Shown: in pieces, positions 60,609-64,000 of the stretch | Position numbering within the stretch: the first letter of the stretch is position 1 | Layout of the letters: each line of letters begins with the position of its first letter | Assembly: GCF_000192795.1 (NCBI RefSeq) | Contig: NW_007360615.1 | Coordinates: forward strand, 62,001-126,000 | Origin: Vavraia culicis subsp. floridensis | Lineage: Eukaryota; Microsporidia; Pleistophoridae | Length of the DNA stretch: 64,000 nt | Direction of reading: 5' to 3' | Program-made: the position numbers and the translations under genes | Notes under the pieces: generated by a model | What the model was told of the DNA's origin: nothing | Databases searched by the model: none | What the model saw: the letters and a program-made list of their open reading frames with translations, nothing else

Positions 60609-61199
60609 TCACTTTCCTCTAAAAAAAGGAAAAATTGGCTTCTTCTCTATCAGATCTTTATCAAAATCCATTACAAACATTCTGTCTAAGTTGCTGTCTA
60701 GGTAGAAATTCACAAAATCGTTATAATCAAGGAATTCCTTATGCTTCCTGTCATAAAACAAAAGCAGCTCGTTCACCTCTCTGGCACACACTTCTCTTGA
60801 GAAATCATTTCCATGTAATATTTCATATATTTTAGATAGCACTGCAGAGCACAGTCTTCCGTCCTCGTTCAGATCAAACACACCAAAAACAAATTTCATA
60901 CGAAGATGTATGTTGGACTTGGGCGAAAAAATGCTCATGATCTCTAGGAAAAAAGGAAATGTCATGTTCTCGTACTCAATTACTTTTTCCATCGCATTTA
61001 TAATCCGGTTGTTAAAGGGGTTAGCACAGAACTCTGGTATGAGCATGATATCGCTGTAGGTAAGATAGCCATTTGCTTGCCTGTCCAACATTTTGAATCG
61101 CTCATAGAGCAATTCTAGTTCCTTCTGATTGAAAATTGTGTTATTCATGAGATCCTCAATCTCCTCTTCGCACAACATGCTGTCGCTAAATATTCCCAT
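60609..61199 (-). CDS. CNB1: Calcineurin B-like EF-hand protein
   Basis: Calcineurin B is the calcium-sensing regulatory subunit of protein phosphatase 2B. The 196-residue protein starts MGIFSDS, a good N-myristoylation site, as in calcineurin B. PEFCANPFNNRIINAME matches the family's PELQxNPLVxRVI, and FVFGVFDLNEDGRL matches FAFRIYDMDKDGYI. The EF-hand loops are degenerate: loop 1 (39-50) ends in Asp, loop 3 (109-120) has Val at position 12 instead of Glu, and loops 2 and 4 lack several ligands. A C-terminal extension of about 20 residues is present. I start at 61199 because of CCCC 11 bases upstream and the myristoylation motif. A related EF-hand protein (CHP or CIB) is the alternative. Confidence 0.7.
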   Translation of the reverse strand: MGIFSDSMLCEEEIEDLMNNTIFNQKELELLYERFKMLDRQANGYLTYSDIMLIPEFCANPFNNRIINAMEKVIEYENMTFPFFLEIMSIFSPKSNIHLRMKFVFGVFDLNEDGRLCSAVLSKIYEILHGNDFSREVCAREVNELLLFYDRKHKEFLDYNDFVNFYLDSNLDRMFVMDFDKDLIEKKPIFPFFRGK

Positions 61200-61761
61200 C
61201 TCTGCTAAAGGGGTAGTTCGTTTATGACAATTAACTGAAACATTGTATGACATGGTTGCAGAGACATGCGGTGAATACCCAAGAAAGGATTCTGTACGGC
61301 GAATCTCCGGATGGTTTAGTCAATATCCATATGGTCCCACGAAAAAGTAATTTTGTGAACAATGTGGAGATACATTCTGTGCCAAGGAACACAGTGTTAT
61401 GTGACTATATCAATGTTATTGAAGGCCATATTTGTGGTGAAAAACTCCGTAACATTACGGCAGGTCTGATAAATCTTTGATTAACAATATAAAACGTGCC
61501 GCTCATTACAGCTCAATAAAGAGTCTTTAAAATCACACCATTTTAACGGAAATATTTAATAAATTAGATATGAATACAAGCGATCATCGAAGTATGGTAT
61601 GAACAGCCAAAACCCGCTGCCTGACCGAGTTGGTACTAGAGATCTGATTCCCACAGAAACACAGAGATAAACAGCCAAAACCCGCTGCCTGACTAATCAG
61701 ACAAAATTTTTGACCAAAACAACTTTTACAGAACAGATGGCACTAAACAAATCGGCGTCCT
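61200..61761. other. Intergenic 0.56 kb
   Basis: No gene is supported. A 23-bp sequence beginning AACAGCCAAAACCCGCTGCC occurs at 61602 and 61670. Confidence 0.55.
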
Positions 61762-62832
61762 TTATTTTTTAGCTATTCTGTTGATTTTAAATAAAATTAT
61801 GTTACCATCCTGCACCACATAATCGCGTCCCTTGTGAAGATATCTTCCGGCCTTCTTAACTCCCTGCTCATTCCCGTGCAATTTAATATCATTGTACTCC
61901 ATAACCTCGGCCATTATGAAGTTTTTTTCAAAATCAGAGTGAATCACAGCAGCGGCCTGTGGCGCTTTGGTTCCCTCACGCACGGTCCATGATTTAACCT
62001 CTGGCGCACCCGCAGTAAAAAAATTGATTAATTTTAGCGCCTCGTACCCTTTCCAAAGCAACTTCCTGACAAAAGCATCGCTTAAATTTGTCGCGCTGAA
62101 AGGGAAAACGTTCCGCTCCGCTTTGATAAGAGCTCGCAAATGCTTATTGACAAGCTTGTTGTCATACTCATCCTCTGATATATTAGCTAAATATACAACT
62201 TCTTTTGTTGTCAGCAGGTTTAGCGTGTTGAGATACTCGACCTCATCTGGTGTCCACTCCGCTTCGTTGGTCCATTTTATTTCGAGAATTTCCCTAAGCT
62301 TGTCAAGCGTTTGTGTTTCAAACTTCTTTTTTTTAGCATCCACAACCGTTTCTCTCTTCTGTTTTTCTATCCGCTTCGTGATGATCTGCAGATCTTTTAG
62401 CCGCAGTTCGTCTTTTATAGTTTTAACATCCCTTAGTGGGTCTATGTCCTCGTCAACATGCACTATATTTTCATCCTCAAAGCAACGCACCACTTGGAAT
62501 ATACCATCTGTCCGTCGTATGTTCTCCAAAAATTCGTTTCCTAGACCAAGCCCTTGGCTGGCACCCTTTATGAGGCCTGCAATATCAATAATACTCAAAT
62601 AGGCTGGCACCACGCTTTTCGGTTTGTATAAATTGACCAAATAGTCAAATCTTTCATCGGGAATCTCGATGCGTCCTTCCTCGGGTGTAATTGTGCAGAA
62701 AGGATAGTTCGCAGCTGGAACAGATCTTTTTGTTAGGGCGTTAAACAGCGTGCTCTTTCCTACATTAGGCAATCCAACGATTCCCATTGATAAATTGTGT
62801 GACTTGCCGGGGCGTGAAAACATTACAGTCAT
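61762..62832 (-). CDS. OLA1: Obg-like ATPase Ola1 (YchF family)
   Basis: Ola1/YchF is a ribosome-associated P-loop enzyme that prefers ATP to GTP and acts in translation and stress responses. The 356-residue protein has P-loop GLPNVGKS (20-27), the DIAGLIKGASQGLGLGN motif, YLANISEDE in place of NKxD (the family's altered specificity motif), and a C-terminal TGS domain with KSWTVREGTKAPQAAAVIHSDFEKNFIMAEV. It is only slightly shorter than human OLA1. I start at 62832 because CCCC lies eight bases upstream; the frame is open to 62853. Confidence 0.95.
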   Translation of the reverse strand: MTVMFSRPGKSHNLSMGIVGLPNVGKSTLFNALTKRSVPAANYPFCTITPEEGRIEIPDERFDYLVNLYKPKSVVPAYLSIIDIAGLIKGASQGLGLGNEFLENIRRTDGIFQVVRCFEDENIVHVDEDIDPLRDVKTIKDELRLKDLQIITKRIEKQKRETVVDAKKKKFETQTLDKLREILEIKWTNEAEWTPDEVEYLNTLNLLTTKEVVYLANISEDEYDNKLVNKHLRALIKAERNVFPFSATNLSDAFVRKLLWKGYEALKLINFFTAGAPEVKSWTVREGTKAPQAAAVIHSDFEKNFIMAEVMEYNDIKLHGNEQGVKKAGRYLHKGRDYVVQDGNIILFKINRIAKK

Positions 62833-64000
62833 TCTGCTAAGGGGTAAAAACACAGCAAATATTTGTAAAGAGGAAAGCGATCGACTTGCCAGTATATTCG
62901 GTTATTTATGTTAAATAGATATACAAAATATAAATTCTTTATGAACTATGTATTATAAACTGCTGAGGACTTTTTTCGGCACGAAAATATTCCATTATCA
63001 GAATATCGAGTTGTTTTCCTTTGAAAGTAGTTCAATTATCATATATCACATTCTATATCCTTGAACAAACAAACTCTTAAAATTATAGAAATGTCTTGCG
63101 TAATATCTCATCGACATAACGACCAATCATGACGGTCATATTTTGACTTCTATAAACAGTTTATTTGCTAACAATGATTAGCTTAGCAGCGGGTTAACTC
63201 GTTTGATATCCCATAACGAAAAAATAGGCAAAAAATGCATGTTTATGAACTCTCGCAAGCAAAAATTTTTCACCAATCGCACATAACACTGAAGTTCACC
63301 GCTGATCAAAAGTAGTTTACACGTAAGTATGTTATTTTCTATCAGTAATAAGAACTACATCGTTTGAAATAGTCCAAAAACGCTATTGGTCATCGTACTT
63401 TTTAGGCTTGTGGTGTCTATAGGATGCCATAATCGCCACTATCATTTGGTAATGAACGAACATTATCTATGCAAAACCATAACATTGGCATTTTGGCAAG
63501 AATAGAAAATTTGAGAAGATACATTTGAAGATGTGATACATGACATTTTCTAGCTATATACAGTATTTGTAGTGTCCAAAACCAATTTCGATAAAGAAAC
63601 TGTGTAGACTATTCCTTGCAGTTCTTTCTTTTCACCTATAATTAGTTTATTTGTCAGCATACGAAATCGTCATAACATCCATGCATCAAAAGACAGAATT
63701 ACATGTACTAAATTTACTGCACTAACATTTCTTCCCAATCGATTCGTTGCCAGCAAAGGACAGACTGGTAGATGGACCTAGCATTGATCACATGGCAGCT
63801 AGCTTAACCGTAATGCAACACACCATCACAGCCAATATTAACAATAACATGGCAACTGCACCATTGTAAAAGAGCAGGTCATGTTAGCCAATGTGAGCAT
63901 AGCCATATATATTATTGCTAGGCGGTTCTTGCGTGAACGAGCGGTTAAACAAAATCAGTTACTGCATTCTTCTTGCCAGGAGCTCACTGTTGAGAATCAC
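62833..64000. other. AT-rich terminal 1.2 kb without genes
   Basis: There is no open frame of 60 codons or more and no tandem array. The DNA is clearly more AT-rich than the left half of the window. Confidence 0.6.

Overview
This window is eukaryotic nuclear DNA, and I read it as microsporidian. Nearly every recognisable gene is intron-free and codes for a shortened version of a conserved eukaryotic protein. Eighteen of the 28 protein genes I list have a CCC or CCCC run within about 20 bases upstream of the start codon, a feature described for microsporidian genes. In ten of these genes that run, together with family alignment, moves the start inward from the longest open frame. Coding DNA is only about 45% of the window, so this is a gene-sparse microsporidian rather than a compact Encephalitozoon-like one. 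A relative of Vavraia or Trachipleistophora would fit, but that is inference from density and composition only.

Layout. 0-10 kb: TFIIH subunit SSL1, proteasome subunit beta-4 (PRE1), proteasome base subunit RPN1, a gene-poor stretch, then the PP2A B56 regulatory subunit. 10-24 kb is mostly non-coding and rich in minisatellites. It holds an unidentified 109-residue gene, ribosomal protein L27e, TFIIS, a probable RNase H2 subunit C, a possible small membrane protein and histone H3. 25-45 kb: the CCA-adding enzyme, a large multi-pass membrane protein of unknown function, a coiled-coil protein, an Aurora kinase, a membrane RING-H2 E3 ligase, a class I histone deacetylase, an Atg9-like protein and a TPR protein resembling TTC27/Emw1. 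46-64 kb: Ypt1/Rab1, Trm5, a UBE2G-type E2, ribosomal protein S11 (uS17), tRNA-Lys(UUU), dolichol kinase, Rab11, a syntaxin, Puf6, calcineurin B and Ola1.

The genes form no operon or pathway cluster. Themes recur by chance or by genome reduction: proteasome and ubiquitin (PRE1, RPN1, E2, RING E3), secretory membranes (Ypt1, Rab11, syntaxin, dolichol kinase, Atg9-like), chromatin (H3, HDAC, Aurora) and translation (L27e, S11, Trm5, CCA enzyme, tRNA-Lys, Ola1, Puf6).

The most interesting points are the Atg9-like protein in a lineage thought to have lost most autophagy genes, a syntaxin whose zero-layer Gln is Ser, a TFIIS zinc ribbon with C-x-C instead of C-x2-C, a histone H3 with an unchanged tail to residue 29 and a remodelled K36 region, a 12-bp array with 48-bp higher-order order, a 23-bp perfect inverted repeat, and more than a dozen unrelated minisatellites. 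Arrays inside genes all have units divisible by three.
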